From Candidatus Thiodiazotropha endoloripes (GTDB lineage: Bacteria; Pseudomonadota; Gammaproteobacteria; Chromatiales; Chromatiaceae): a stretch of 64,000 bases of DNA. The position numbers were made by a program, and so were the translations under genes. Each line of letters opens with the position of its first letter. Position 1 is the first letter of the stretch. Below the pieces are notes generated by a model that saw nothing but the letters and a program-made list of their open reading frames with translations, searched no databases and was not told the origin of the DNA. The DNA lies in assembly GCA_001709035.1 (NCBI GenBank), contig LVKA01000026.1:62001-126000 (forward strand), read 5' to 3'. Shown here piece after piece: positions 39,128-48,071 of the stretch.

Positions 39128-40243
39128 ATGGTTATGACTGATTCAGCAGGTAGTGTAGGTGGTGGTGATTCAGCCGGTTCTATGGGTGGTGGATCGGATA
39201 TCGGCGGATCGGATTCCAACTCATCAATGGGTGGAGACCTGTCGGGCGGTGCCTCCCTATCCGACTCCATGACGACCGGTGAACAGCTTGCTGGCAGCCC
39301 GACCACAGAAGATGGCCTGAAGGGCTCGCAAACCGCACTGGGCTCGGCTCTCGGGTCACCGACAACCGCAGAAGCACTAGCAGATCACCAGGCAACACCA
39401 ACTCAAGCCAAGCCGGCAGAGGTTGACCACAGTAAGATTGATACGGCAGCAAGTATTGCCGGTACTGTGACAACGGTCAGCACCTCCACAGTCACTGCAG
39501 TGGCCGTCGGCCTAAAACAAAATGCGATCCAGCAACCTGTGGAGCATGCGATCGGCCGCCTCGAGGCGAGCAAAGATCCGGCGCAAATGACACAAGCCGA
39601 GGCACTGCGCGAAGCGAACAGGCCTGGCGGCCTGAAGGGGGCGCTACACCCGGATGCAGTTGAGTATGATGTGGATAAAACCCTGGCTGCCAGAAATCAG
39701 GTGCTGAGTGACAAATCAGTCATCGGGAACAAACTGACCAACGATCTCAACAAAGCCTCAAAGACCATCGATATGGCAGAGTCGGTCGCTAAAAAGGCCG
39801 GTATTGTTGGTACAGTTGCTGGGCCTGTCATAGGTTCTATATCGGAAGTGGCCAAGCTGGATGAAAATGCAACGACTGCAGAGCAGATAACTGCAGGCAT
39901 AGTTGGCGCCGTGAAAAACGTAGACAATGCAGTCGTTGGTGGTGTGGTTGGTACAGTCGCAGGTGGGTTAACTTCAGTTACTGGTCCTGGAGCTGTTGCC
40001 ACTGGATTAGCTGCTGGTTTTGTGGCAGATGAAATGTATCAAAAGGCGGGCGCTGATAAGCAGTTTGATGATTTTGTCGATAACTCTGTCGCTCCTGTTG
40101 TGCAATCCGGGATCGAGGCAGGTCTGGATATCGTCGATTCAACAGTCGAATTCAGCTCACAACTGGTAAACGATATCCAACAAACAGCAAGCGGATATCA
40201 TAATAATCTGTTTGGTGAAAATGATGGAAGCGTACGGCCTTAA
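39128..40243 (+). CDS. Unrecognised Gly/Ser-rich protein with glycine-zipper segments
   Basis: No family recognised. The 371-residue product has no signal peptide. Residues about 1-50 are low complexity (Gly, Ser, Asp, Met; imperfect DSAGSxGGG repeats). A hydrophobic Thr/Val/Ala stretch lies at about 105-128. A charged helical middle follows, then two long Gly/Ala/Val segments (about 222-240 and 262-310; GIVGTVAGPVIGSI and VVGGVVGTVAGGLTSVTGPG) of the glycine-zipper kind seen in membrane-inserting toxins and secreted effectors. Start is ATG 39128 or 39134; the second is better spaced from AAGGGAG. It precedes two paralogous membrane proteins, so an effector role is proposed. A structural or surface protein is the alternative. 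Confidence 0.55.
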   Translation: MVMTDSAGSVGGGDSAGSMGGGSDIGGSDSNSSMGGDLSGGASLSDSMTTGEQLAGSPTTEDGLKGSQTALGSALGSPTTAEALADHQATPTQAKPAEVDHSKIDTAASIAGTVTTVSTSTVTAVAVGLKQNAIQQPVEHAIGRLEASKDPAQMTQAEALREANRPGGLKGALHPDAVEYDVDKTLAARNQVLSDKSVIGNKLTNDLNKASKTIDMAESVAKKAGIVGTVAGPVIGSISEVAKLDENATTAEQITAGIVGAVKNVDNAVVGGVVGTVAGGLTSVTGPGAVATGLAAGFVADEMYQKAGADKQFDDFVDNSVAPVVQSGIEAGLDIVDSTVEFSSQLVNDIQQTASGYHNNLFGENDGSVRP

Positions 40244-40296
40244 AATGCAGCAGTTGATTAAGATTAGCCTGTGTGCAAATGTGATTGGAATGTTGT

Positions 40297-40707
40297 ATGA
40301 GTTACATCGTTAGAGAGGTTTTTGAACGCTTCCGTAAATACCACTATTTAGGGTATCTCAGGCACTACTATAATGCGGCAAGGCATCCCCATCCATTTCG
40401 TTTCCTTGCTTTTCTTTTGTTTGGATCCTTGGTCGTTTTCAGCCTGGCAATTTATAGTACCCTGGCCATCGTGAATAATACGTTTGAGGGTGATCCGATC
40501 TATTTTTATGGCCTGACTGCATTCATGTATCTGATAGGGTTTGCAGTTGTTCCGACCATCGTGCTCTGGATACAGGGTTATCGACACCGGGAGAAAATAC
40601 TGTCCTCAGAGATTCCGGACAATCTTCCTCAGAATTCGGGTAGTGAGATTTGGTACATACTACTTTTTCTATCTATCTATCAGATTGTAAGAATAATAAT
40701 CGATTGA
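40297..40707 (+). CDS. Small membrane protein, tandem paralogue 1
   Basis: 136 residues, no known family. An Arg/Tyr-rich amphipathic N terminus (HYLGYLRHYYNAARHPHPFRF) is followed by three hydrophobic helices (about 36-58, 66-90 and 117-134) with a conserved WIQGYRHREKILSSEIPDN loop between the second and third. It is about 70% identical by eye to the next gene. Start is the ATG with GGAATG upstream. By position it is a candidate immunity protein for the preceding gene. Confidence 0.65.
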   Translation: MSYIVREVFERFRKYHYLGYLRHYYNAARHPHPFRFLAFLLFGSLVVFSLAIYSTLAIVNNTFEGDPIYFYGLTAFMYLIGFAVVPTIVLWIQGYRHREKILSSEIPDNLPQNSGSEIWYILLFLSIYQIVRIIID

Positions 40708-40784
40708 TAGTTATCAGCGATTGAGAGTCAAAGCAAGCGTCTGGTATCACGACAGTTCAATTATTAGTCTTATTGGAATGTAGT

Positions 40785-41198
40785 ATGAGTCAGGCCATTA
40801 TAAACTATCCAGAACGTATCCGTCGGTACCACTATTTGGGATATATCCGACACTACTATAATGCAGCAAGGCATACCCATCCGTTTCGTTTTCTTGTCTT
40901 TATCTTGTTCGGTTCGATTGTTGTTTTCAGCCTGGCGGTCAGTTGTACCTTTGCCATCATAAATAATACATTTCAGGGTAGTCTGGTTGTATGTTATGGC
41001 CTGACCACATTAATGTATTTGATGGGATTTTCTGTTGTTCCAACCATCGTGCTCTGGATACAGGGCTATCGACACAGAGAAAAGATACTATCCTCAGAGA
41101 TACCGGACAATATGCCTCAAAATTCAGGTAAAGAAGTCTGGTATGTATTGCTGCTTCTGTCTCTCTATCAGAGTATCAACAAAATAATTGAGTGGTAG
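40785..41198 (+). CDS. Small membrane protein, tandem paralogue 2
   Basis: 137-residue paralogue of the preceding gene with the same three-helix layout. Segments YNAARHxHPFRFL, SVVPTIVLWIQGYRHREKIL and LSSEIPDN are the same or nearly so. The bases just before both ATGs also match (TTGGAATGT-GTATGAGT), so the duplication includes the ribosome binding region. Divergence is greatest at the N terminus and in the loop after helix 1. Confidence 0.65.
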   Translation: MSQAIINYPERIRRYHYLGYIRHYYNAARHTHPFRFLVFILFGSIVVFSLAVSCTFAIINNTFQGSLVVCYGLTTLMYLMGFSVVPTIVLWIQGYRHREKILSSEIPDNMPQNSGKEVWYVLLLLSLYQSINKIIEW

Positions 41199-41272
41199 TC
41201 AACATAGGATGAGTGTTAGCAGGCTCTAGGCTAGGTTTACAATAGCAGTCTGAGGAAGCGTCTTGGAATAAT

Positions 41273-41833
41273 ATGGTAAATCCAATCGAGATTTTCACTG
41301 ATCGTCTGTTACTCAGGCAGTGGCGTAGCACCGACCTGGAACCCTTTGCCCAGCTCAATGCTGATCCCGAAGTCATGACCTATTTTCCAGCAATCTTGAG
41401 TCGTAAGCAGAGCGATGATTTAGCCCAACGCTGCCAGCAACTGATTCAGCAGCGAGGCTGGGGATTCTGGGCGGTCGAGCACAAGAGTAGCTGTGCATTC
41501 ATCGGTTTTCTCGGACTTCACATACCCAGAGCTGATCTGCCATTTTTCCCCTGTGTCGAAATCGGTTGGCGACTGGCCCAATCCCACTGGGGTAATGGCT
41601 ATGCCACAGAGGGGGGCAGGGCCGCTCTGCAGGTGGCTTTCGATCAATTGAATTTAGAGGAAGTGGTCTCCTTTACCGCAGTGGGAAATCGTCGATCACG
41701 ACGGGTCATGGAGCGATTGGGAATGGGGGATAGCACCGAGACGTTTGAACATCCGGCGATACCCCCCGGGCATCAATTACGACAACATTGTCTCTACCGC
41801 ATTTCTAAAGCGGCCTGGCAGGTCTCTCAGTGA
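41273..41833 (+). CDS. GNAT-family N-acetyltransferase (RimJ/RimL type)
   Basis: 186 residues of the Acetyltransf_3 type: TDRLLLRQWRSTDLEPFAQLNADPEVM at the N terminus, a CoA-binding region CVEIGWRLAQSHWGNGYATEGGRAAL and the C-terminal VGNRRSRRVMERLGM. Such proteins acetylate protein N termini or small molecules; the substrate is not evident. It converges on and overlaps the reductase gene by 7 nt. Confidence 0.88.
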   Translation: MVNPIEIFTDRLLLRQWRSTDLEPFAQLNADPEVMTYFPAILSRKQSDDLAQRCQQLIQQRGWGFWAVEHKSSCAFIGFLGLHIPRADLPFFPCVEIGWRLAQSHWGNGYATEGGRAALQVAFDQLNLEEVVSFTAVGNRRSRRVMERLGMGDSTETFEHPAIPPGHQLRQHCLYRISKAAWQVSQ

Positions 41834-42693
41834 TAGAGCAGTTCCGCCCAACGGTCCTTCTCGATCAAGGACTGCTTCTGCTGATTCCAGGCATCCGCCG
41901 ATCCGAAGCTCTCCTCCATCACCTTGTTGAAAACCTCTGCGGCTTTCTCCTGCCCTCCCAGAAAGACATAGGTATTGGGATCGGTGATCAGTTTTTTACA
42001 CTCTTCCGCATTGGCGGCCAGGCTGTCCTGCAGACCTGATTCCACACCGATCATGGGCCTGTCGGTCAGAGCACTGAATGCTTTGAAGGTCTCGTCGTCA
42101 TAATATTGACCAAGATCTTTCTGCTCATCATTCATATAGAGCAGATTCATGCCACCGTTGTCACCATAGAAAAGGCGTACCTGGCCATCCCAGCTACCGT
42201 GCTGATCGTAGATCTGACGTACGAATGCTCGGAAAGGAGCAATACCGGTACCGGTACCAATCATCAGCAGATTGCTGCTTTTGTTCGCCGGGATTTTGAA
42301 GGGGCTGCGGAACGGACCAGTAATCTTCAGTTTGTCACCGATTTTGGCGTCACAAAGATAGTTTGAGGCGATACCCGGATACCGCTCACCGGAGATCTCA
42401 TCCAGGTAGAAACAGCGTCTCACCAGGATTTCCAGTTCGATGGCTTCGTTGTTGCCGGTCTGGATCGGGTTGGCGATCGAGTAGCGGCGGTGGTGATATT
42501 CATTGCCGAAGACGTGAGGACCGGGTACCAGTACCCCAATGGATTGACCGGCTGCATAGCGAAAGGTTGGGTCGTCAATCTGCAATACCAGTTGGCGGAC
42601 CTCGTCCGCTGACTCGGGGCTGATTCTGGCGGTCGATTTGATGACAGCATCACAACTGTTTTCAAGATGCATATCGTCTGTGCTTTCAGGCAT
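41827..42693 (-). CDS. Plant-type ferredoxin-NADP+ reductase
   Basis: 288-residue flavoprotein transferring electrons between NADPH and ferredoxin. FAD-binding RRYSIAN, NADP-binding GTGTGIAPFRAF and the terminal region YVFLGGQEKAAEVFNKVMEESF match the plant-type FNR fold. The C terminus is LLYH, so the usual terminal Tyr is followed by one more residue. Start ATG 42693 follows GAGAGAG; a GTG two codons earlier is possible. The partner ferredoxin is not in the window. Confidence 0.85.
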   Translation of the reverse strand: MPESTDDMHLENSCDAVIKSTARISPESADEVRQLVLQIDDPTFRYAAGQSIGVLVPGPHVFGNEYHHRRYSIANPIQTGNNEAIELEILVRRCFYLDEISGERYPGIASNYLCDAKIGDKLKITGPFRSPFKIPANKSSNLLMIGTGTGIAPFRAFVRQIYDQHGSWDGQVRLFYGDNGGMNLLYMNDEQKDLGQYYDDETFKAFSALTDRPMIGVESGLQDSLAANAEECKKLITDPNTYVFLGGQEKAAEVFNKVMEESFGSADAWNQQKQSLIEKDRWAELLYH

Positions 42694-42932
42694 TTTCACT
42701 CTCTCAGAATTCTAAGTTTATCAATGAATTAGGTTTAACTGGTATTGTCTCAAACTAGCATTATAGTTGTAATAATCGCCGCTCTCTAGTGCTTCAGCAT
42801 TGGATTTTTAAACTTCATCTATTTATAAGTGCGGTGAGCAAATCGGCCAGCATTGGTTTGGTATCAGGGTGAAATCATAGCGACTGAAATTCCAATGTGA
42901 CTCAGCTTACCAAGATCAGCGATAATAGTCCG

Positions 42933-43907
42933 ATGTCTGAATCTTCTGCTTCAAAAATAGTCGCTGTCACGGTCACCTACAATATCGATCATAGCTTCGA
43001 AGCGTCACTGCAGAGCTACCTGCATCAGGTCGCTTTGGTGGTAATTGTCGATAACAGTACCGAGACGGAGGCACAAAACCGAGTCAGTGCGATTGCACAA
43101 GCCCACCCTGAGCAGATTTTTCTGATTCAGAATGGGGACAACCTGGGGCTGGCCAAAGCGCAGAATCTGGGAATAAGGCACGCACTTGACGAGGATGCAG
43201 ACTGGGTATTGCTGATGGACGATGACAGCAGTGCCGATCCGCAAATGGTTGAGCGACTCGTTCAAGCTAAACAGATCTATCCAACCCATCCTGGAACCGG
43301 GATTGTTGTTCCCAAATACCTGGAACAGAGTGTCAACAGGGAGGCCCTGTTTGTCACGGCCCCTGGTGGAAAATACCATTGGCCCAGATTTGCCAAGGTC
43401 GGTTTTTCCGGCCAACCTATACTGCAGGATATCTTCATTGCCATCAGTTCCGGTAGCCTAATCAAGGCGGAGCTGTTCGAAGAGATCGGTATGATCCGGG
43501 AGTCTTTCGACATCGACTATCTGGATGTGGATTACTGTCTGAGAGCCATTGAGGCCGGGTACAGGATTGTCGCCGTGCGGGATGCTGTATTGCGGCACAA
43601 TCTTGGTGAACAGACCAAACACCACTTCCTCGGCCGTCATTTCTTTGCCTGGAACCACTCTGCCAGACGCCGCTTTACCATCTATCGCAACCGCACCCGT
43701 ATCTGGCGAGAACAGCTATTTCGCTTTCCAGGCTTTGTGTTGTTCGATTTCATGGCCGCATTGATGGATCTGTTCAGGATCATAATGTTTGAACAGCAGA
43801 AATCAGTAAAACTCAAGTCAGTGCTGAAGGGCATGGGGTTGGGTCTGTTTGGCTCGGGGTTGAGAAAACAGGCGAGCGATTCCTCTGCCAACACAGTTTC
43901 TGGATGA
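42933..43907 (+). CDS. Family 2 glycosyltransferase (rhamnosyltransferase-like)
   Basis: 324 residues with a GT-A fold: VAVTVTYNIDHSFEASLQSYL, nucleotide-sugar motif DWVLLMDDDSSADPQMV, and the acceptor-side segment DIDYLDVDYCLRAIEAGYRIVAVRDAVLRHNLG. The closest pattern is dTDP-rhamnosyl/galactofuranosyl transferases of surface polysaccharides. Start is ATG 42933; a GTG at 42897 in frame is an alternative and neither has a clear ribosome binding site. No polysaccharide cluster surrounds it. Confidence 0.82.
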   Translation: MSESSASKIVAVTVTYNIDHSFEASLQSYLHQVALVVIVDNSTETEAQNRVSAIAQAHPEQIFLIQNGDNLGLAKAQNLGIRHALDEDADWVLLMDDDSSADPQMVERLVQAKQIYPTHPGTGIVVPKYLEQSVNREALFVTAPGGKYHWPRFAKVGFSGQPILQDIFIAISSGSLIKAELFEEIGMIRESFDIDYLDVDYCLRAIEAGYRIVAVRDAVLRHNLGEQTKHHFLGRHFFAWNHSARRRFTIYRNRTRIWREQLFRFPGFVLFDFMAALMDLFRIIMFEQQKSVKLKSVLKGMGLGLFGSGLRKQASDSSANTVSG

Positions 43908-43969
43908 GTTACTATTTCGTCGCCGGTGGAATAAGGTTAAAGAACCGGTTGATCGGTCATTGGTCAGAG

Positions 43970-45241
43970 TTACAGTGACTCAATCCGGTAGTAGCCCGGC
44001 TGGCCCCCAGACAGATCAAACCGCTGCTGGTGGGGCTTGACCCGGAAGTGCTGAATTTGCCGAAACGGCCCGATCGGTGTGGTTGAGTGGCTCAGCCGAT
44101 AATCCCCGGCAGTGAGATTTCTGGTGATCAGTTGAGTGCCTGTTGCGCTCTTTTTGAAAACAACCTTATCGTATGGTGCAGCTAGGGGCTCGCCGATAAA
44201 AAGGCCTTCCCCGGGTTGTTGAACGCTACGCCAATAGGCTTCCAGCAGGGTCTGACCATGACTGTAGTGCTCCATCACCAGACGGGGGTTGGGAAACTTT
44301 CCCAGATGATTGCAGGGCTCTACCACCGTACCAAAACTGCCAGTGGCACCAGCTTCCAACCAGCGTAGGGCGCTCATCTGCTTACTGCCGCTGAGCACAC
44401 CACCTGCGGAGGTGAGATGGTCGGCAATGGCGCCTGGGAGAAACTTCAGGGTCTCCAGCCCATCGATATGTTTTCGGCCGGTAAAGTAGAACAGCACATC
44501 CTTGCGATCACGCAGGGCGTTGCCTCTTATCACTTCGGTATCGATCCAGTTGTGCATCAGACGGCGGGTCATCAGATAGTCCTTTGCTCGTACATTGCGC
44601 TGTTTATCCTGGGTGCTCATCAGATAGGCAGTCCCTTGCGGGAGCGTGCCGTCTGCAGCAATACCTCGATCGATCAGGGCTTTGGCCTCGGTGAAGCTGT
44701 TTGCCGCAATACTGATGCTGGGTCGAATCGAGAGGTCGTTATAGGGGGTGACCCCTAGGTAGTCGTAATAGGGGCTGCGGCGGGTCGAGGCGCAGGTGCG
44801 ATCTGAGCACCAGGCCTTGTCATAGCCGAATGTGAGCGCAGAGGTGATCGACATGCAGCCGACCCGGAAGGGGGCAACCCAGGTGATGGCGTACGCCTGG
44901 ATGCTCGACGGTGTGATTTCCAGCAGTTTTTGCCGGATCCGTTGGAATTGCTGTGGTGGGAGAGTTTTCTTCCCAGGTTTGAAGCTGACATGCAGCAGGT
45001 TGGCAGCTGGGATGCCCCGTGCCTTGATATAGTATTTGCCGATGCGCTGGCTGAGAGGATCCTGATCATTGACAACCACGGCCAACTGTTCTGATGTGAG
45101 ACGCTGTCTGGGAAGGTCAATCGGGAGTGTTCCCGCCGTAACGGGGAGTGATAGGGAGAGCAGCAGGAAAAACCTGACCAGTTTCCATGTTGAATTGTTT
45201 GTATTAAAAAGTTTATCCATAACAAACTGACTTTTTTCCAT
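43970..45241 (-). CDS. TIGR03790-family exported protein of unknown function
   Basis: About 423 residues, exported by a signal peptide after a basic N terminus (TWKLVRFFLLLSLSLPVTAG). The body carries the family's recognisable segments: LAVVVNDQDPLSQRIGKYYIKARGIPAANLLHVSF, a Cys-containing block (MSITSALTFGYDKAWC), and a C-terminal SAGGVLSGSKQMSALRWLEAGATGSFGTVVEPC. Function is not known for the family. Start ATG 45241 or 45220; the open frame extends to 45451. It is divergent from the ChaN-PDZ gene. Confidence 0.72.
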   Translation of the reverse strand: MEKSQFVMDKLFNTNNSTWKLVRFFLLLSLSLPVTAGTLPIDLPRQRLTSEQLAVVVNDQDPLSQRIGKYYIKARGIPAANLLHVSFKPGKKTLPPQQFQRIRQKLLEITPSSIQAYAITWVAPFRVGCMSITSALTFGYDKAWCSDRTCASTRRSPYYDYLGVTPYNDLSIRPSISIAANSFTEAKALIDRGIAADGTLPQGTAYLMSTQDKQRNVRAKDYLMTRRLMHNWIDTEVIRGNALRDRKDVLFYFTGRKHIDGLETLKFLPGAIADHLTSAGGVLSGSKQMSALRWLEAGATGSFGTVVEPCNHLGKFPNPRLVMEHYSHGQTLLEAYWRSVQQPGEGLFIGEPLAAPYDKVVFKKSATGTQLITRNLTAGDYRLSHSTTPIGPFRQIQHFRVKPHQQRFDLSGGQPGYYRIESL

Positions 45242-45513
45242 AAATGAGTGTAACTTACATAAGCCTATCAGAGCTGAGTCAAAATCCCTGAGATGGCTAT
45301 TGCCGGGTAAGGGGTATGAAACGTATTGTTCATTTGTTGGTCTTAACCCCCATATTTTCCCGACTACTTTGCTATGATTGGGCGATTCGTCTGAACCGGG
45401 CACGGGTTGTACTGGAGCAGCAGTAGGATAGAATCCTCTGAGGCGCAACATTGTTCAACTGAAAAAAGTGGTTAGACAACAATTTAAACAGCCTTCTGCT
45501 GCCGGAGATCATC

Positions 45514-46629
45514 GTGCTGCGTAACTATCTGTTTTTCATTCTCCTTACCGGTCTGCTGACTGGATCCATGGCTGAGGAGAAAACCCAGGATTCTGTTGTC
45601 GATATGTCCGCCTTGATCGATGTCTCCGGACTGGTTGAAAAAGTCTCGGATAAACGCGTGGTTTATGTGGGTGAAACCCACGACCAGTATCAGCACCATC
45701 TCAACCAGCTGGCGATCATCAAGGGCCTGCATGCCAAGCATTCAGACCTGGCTATCGGTCTGGAGTTCTTTTTTCAACCCTACCAGAAAGTGCTTGACCA
45801 ATATATTGCCGGAGAGATTGACGAAGCCGGTCTGATCCGCGGCAGTGACTATTTCAATCGCTGGCGCTTCGACTATCGGCTCTATCGTCCGATCTTCAGC
45901 TTTGCCAGGGAGCATGGGATTCCCATGATCGCGCTCAATCTGGAGCGTGAAATCACAGACCAGGTGAGCCGGGAGGGGATCGAGAGTCTCAGCCCGGAGC
46001 AGCAGGCCAGACTGCCGGCTGAAATCGCCCGGGATAATGAGAGCTATCGTGAACGTTTGCAAACCATCTATGAGGCACATCCCCACCGGGAAGGGCGGGA
46101 TTTCGAACGTTTTCTAGATGTCCAGTTGCTGTGGGATGAATCGATGGCGGAGCGTGCGGCTGAGTGGATTGAGGAGAATCCCCAGGGCCACCTGGTGATT
46201 CTGGCCGGGGCTGGTCATCTGATCTATGGGGATGGCATCCCAAGCCGTCTGTCACGTCGGGTGGATGCGAGTCAGGCGATTGTACTGAATGTCAATTCAG
46301 TCCCCGAGCTGAATCCTGAGCTGGCGGATTATCTGATCCTGGCCGATCAACATAAGCTGCCACCCAGTGGTAAACTGGGGGTATTCCTGGATGTGGAGAG
46401 CTCACCGCCCAGTGTCAATGGATTCGTTGAGAACAGCGGTGCCGCGGAAGCCGGCATCAAAGAGAAAGACCTTCTGGTATCCGTTGATGATCAACCGATT
46501 GAGAGCTATGCAGATCTGCGCATTGCCCTGATGGACCGGGAGGTCGGTGAAGTCGTCAAGTTGTCAGTCAAAAGGGAGCGGCTGGTTTTGGGTACCATTG
46601 TCGAGACCTATCAAGTCACACTGCGCTGA
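45514..46629 (+). CDS. ChaN-like haem-regulated domain protein fused to PDZ
   Basis: 371 residues. Signal peptide of about 20, then a ChaN domain (about 45-265; VVYVGETHDQYQHHLNQL, GLEFFFQPYQ, ILAGAGHLIYGDGIP) related to haem-binding lipoproteins of iron uptake. A PDZ domain follows (about 285-371; FVENSGAAEAGIKEKDLLVSVDDQPIESYADL). No lipobox Cys is present, so it is likely periplasmic rather than lipidated. GTG start with GGAG 6 nt upstream. Confidence 0.8.
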   Translation: MLRNYLFFILLTGLLTGSMAEEKTQDSVVDMSALIDVSGLVEKVSDKRVVYVGETHDQYQHHLNQLAIIKGLHAKHSDLAIGLEFFFQPYQKVLDQYIAGEIDEAGLIRGSDYFNRWRFDYRLYRPIFSFAREHGIPMIALNLEREITDQVSREGIESLSPEQQARLPAEIARDNESYRERLQTIYEAHPHREGRDFERFLDVQLLWDESMAERAAEWIEENPQGHLVILAGAGHLIYGDGIPSRLSRRVDASQAIVLNVNSVPELNPELADYLILADQHKLPPSGKLGVFLDVESSPPSVNGFVENSGAAEAGIKEKDLLVSVDDQPIESYADLRIALMDREVGEVVKLSVKRERLVLGTIVETYQVTLR

Positions 46630-46763
46630 GGAGCTGCTGAACTGGTTATGAGCCGACCTATTGATGCCGCATTGCACCAACACCTCTTCAGTCGGTGCAC
46701 TTTGATTGTCACTCTGTTCGTCCCGGGTCTGTTCCAAACCCCCTTAAGCTGATCAAACCAACT

Positions 46764-48071
46764 ATGGCTAAACAACCAGAACTGCTGGCACCCGCCGGCA
46801 CCCTTAAAAACGCCCGCTATGCATTCGCCTATGGTGCCGATGCGGTCTATGCGGGTTTACCCCGTTACAGCCTACGGGTCAGAAACAACGATTTTCTGGA
46901 ACAAAACCTGGCCACCGGGATTGCCGAGGCGCATGCATTGCAACGCCAATTCTATCTGGCCTGCAATGTGATGCCTCACAATGCCAAGCTGAAGACCTTC
47001 ATCAAAGATCTCGAACCGATCATCGCGATGGGGCCGGATGCCCTGATCATGTCCGATCCTGGCTTGATTCTGATGGTCCGGGAGCGCTGGCCGGAGATGC
47101 CGATTCACCTTTCGGTACAAGCGAACACAGTGAATGGGGAAGCAGTACGGTTTTGGCAGCAGCAGGGAGTGAGTCGGGTGATACTCTCCCGGGAGCTGTC
47201 ACTGGATGAGGTGGCTGAGGTTCGCCAGCACTGTCCGGACATGGAGCTGGAGGTGTTTATCCACGGCGCCCTCTGTATCGCCTATTCGGGACGTTGTCTG
47301 CTGTCGGGCTACTTCAATCATCGTGATGCCAACCAGGGAACCTGCACCAACAGTTGCCGCTGGGATTACAAGCTCTCCCAGCCGGTCGCCGGACCTGAAC
47401 TCAGTAGCGGGCCGGCCGACGTGACCAGACACAGCGCCGCTGATCAAGTTTACTACCTGGAAGAGGGAGGGCGTCCCGGTGAACAGATGCCGGTGTTCGA
47501 GGATGAGCATGGCACCTATATCATGAATTCAAAGGATCTGCGTGCTGTTGAGCATGTGGCCAGGCTGGTGGAGATCGGTGTCGATTGTCTGAAGATCGAG
47601 GGTCGCACCAAATCCCATTACTACACGGCGCGTACCACCCAGGTCTATCGTAAAGCAATCGATGATGCGGTGGCGGGGCGCCCATTTCAGCCCACATTGA
47701 TGGCGGATCTGGAGAGCTTGGCCAATCGGGGATTCACCGATGGTTTCTACCAGAGGCATGAGTCTGATGAGCTGCAGAACTACCGATTCGGCAGTTCCCA
47801 GACAGAACGCCAGCAGTTTGTCGGGGAGATAACCGGCATCGATCCGGAGGGGGGCCTGGTGGAAGTGGATGTTAAAAACAAAATTCGAGTCGGTGACCGG
47901 CTTGAGCTGATGACACCCGATGGAAACCGGGATTTTGTGCTTGAGAGAATGGAAGACAGACATGGCAATCAGATGCATGAAGCGCCTGGCGGGGGTTATC
48001 AGGTACGGGTCGAGTTACCGGCCGAAGCGGTGACCAACGGGCTGCTCTGCCGATATCTTGAATCCACATGA
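46764..48071 (+). CDS. trhP: tRNA 5-hydroxyuridine synthesis protein TrhP (YegQ, U32 family)
   Basis: 435-residue U32 protein required for prephenate-dependent hydroxylation of U34 in tRNA. N terminus KQPELLAPAGTLKNARYAFAYGADAVYAGLPRYSLRVRNNDF, Cys-rich HGALCIAYSGRCLLSGYFNHRDANQGTCTNSCRW and EDEHGTYIMNSKDLRAVEHV closely follow E. coli TrhP. The start gives MAKQPELLAPAG; the frame is open upstream to 46695 without conserved sequence. Like UbiU/UbiV it is an oxygen-independent hydroxylation factor. Overlaps the next gene by 4 nt. Confidence 0.93.
   Translation: MAKQPELLAPAGTLKNARYAFAYGADAVYAGLPRYSLRVRNNDFLEQNLATGIAEAHALQRQFYLACNVMPHNAKLKTFIKDLEPIIAMGPDALIMSDPGLILMVRERWPEMPIHLSVQANTVNGEAVRFWQQQGVSRVILSRELSLDEVAEVRQHCPDMELEVFIHGALCIAYSGRCLLSGYFNHRDANQGTCTNSCRWDYKLSQPVAGPELSSGPADVTRHSAADQVYYLEEGGRPGEQMPVFEDEHGTYIMNSKDLRAVEHVARLVEIGVDCLKIEGRTKSHYYTARTTQVYRKAIDDAVAGRPFQPTLMADLESLANRGFTDGFYQRHESDELQNYRFGSSQTERQQFVGEITGIDPEGGLVEVDVKNKIRVGDRLELMTPDGNRDFVLERMEDRHGNQMHEAPGGGYQVRVELPAEAVTNGLLCRYLEST

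Noticed and set aside
38932-39306. 124-codon minus-strand frame between queC and the Gly-rich gene
   Set aside because: Pro/Ser low complexity arises as the complement of the Gly/Ser-rich head of the plus-strand gene.
43970-45451. Longer form of the TIGR03790 gene starting at 45451
   Set aside because: The extension precedes a clear signal peptide and has no conserved sequence.
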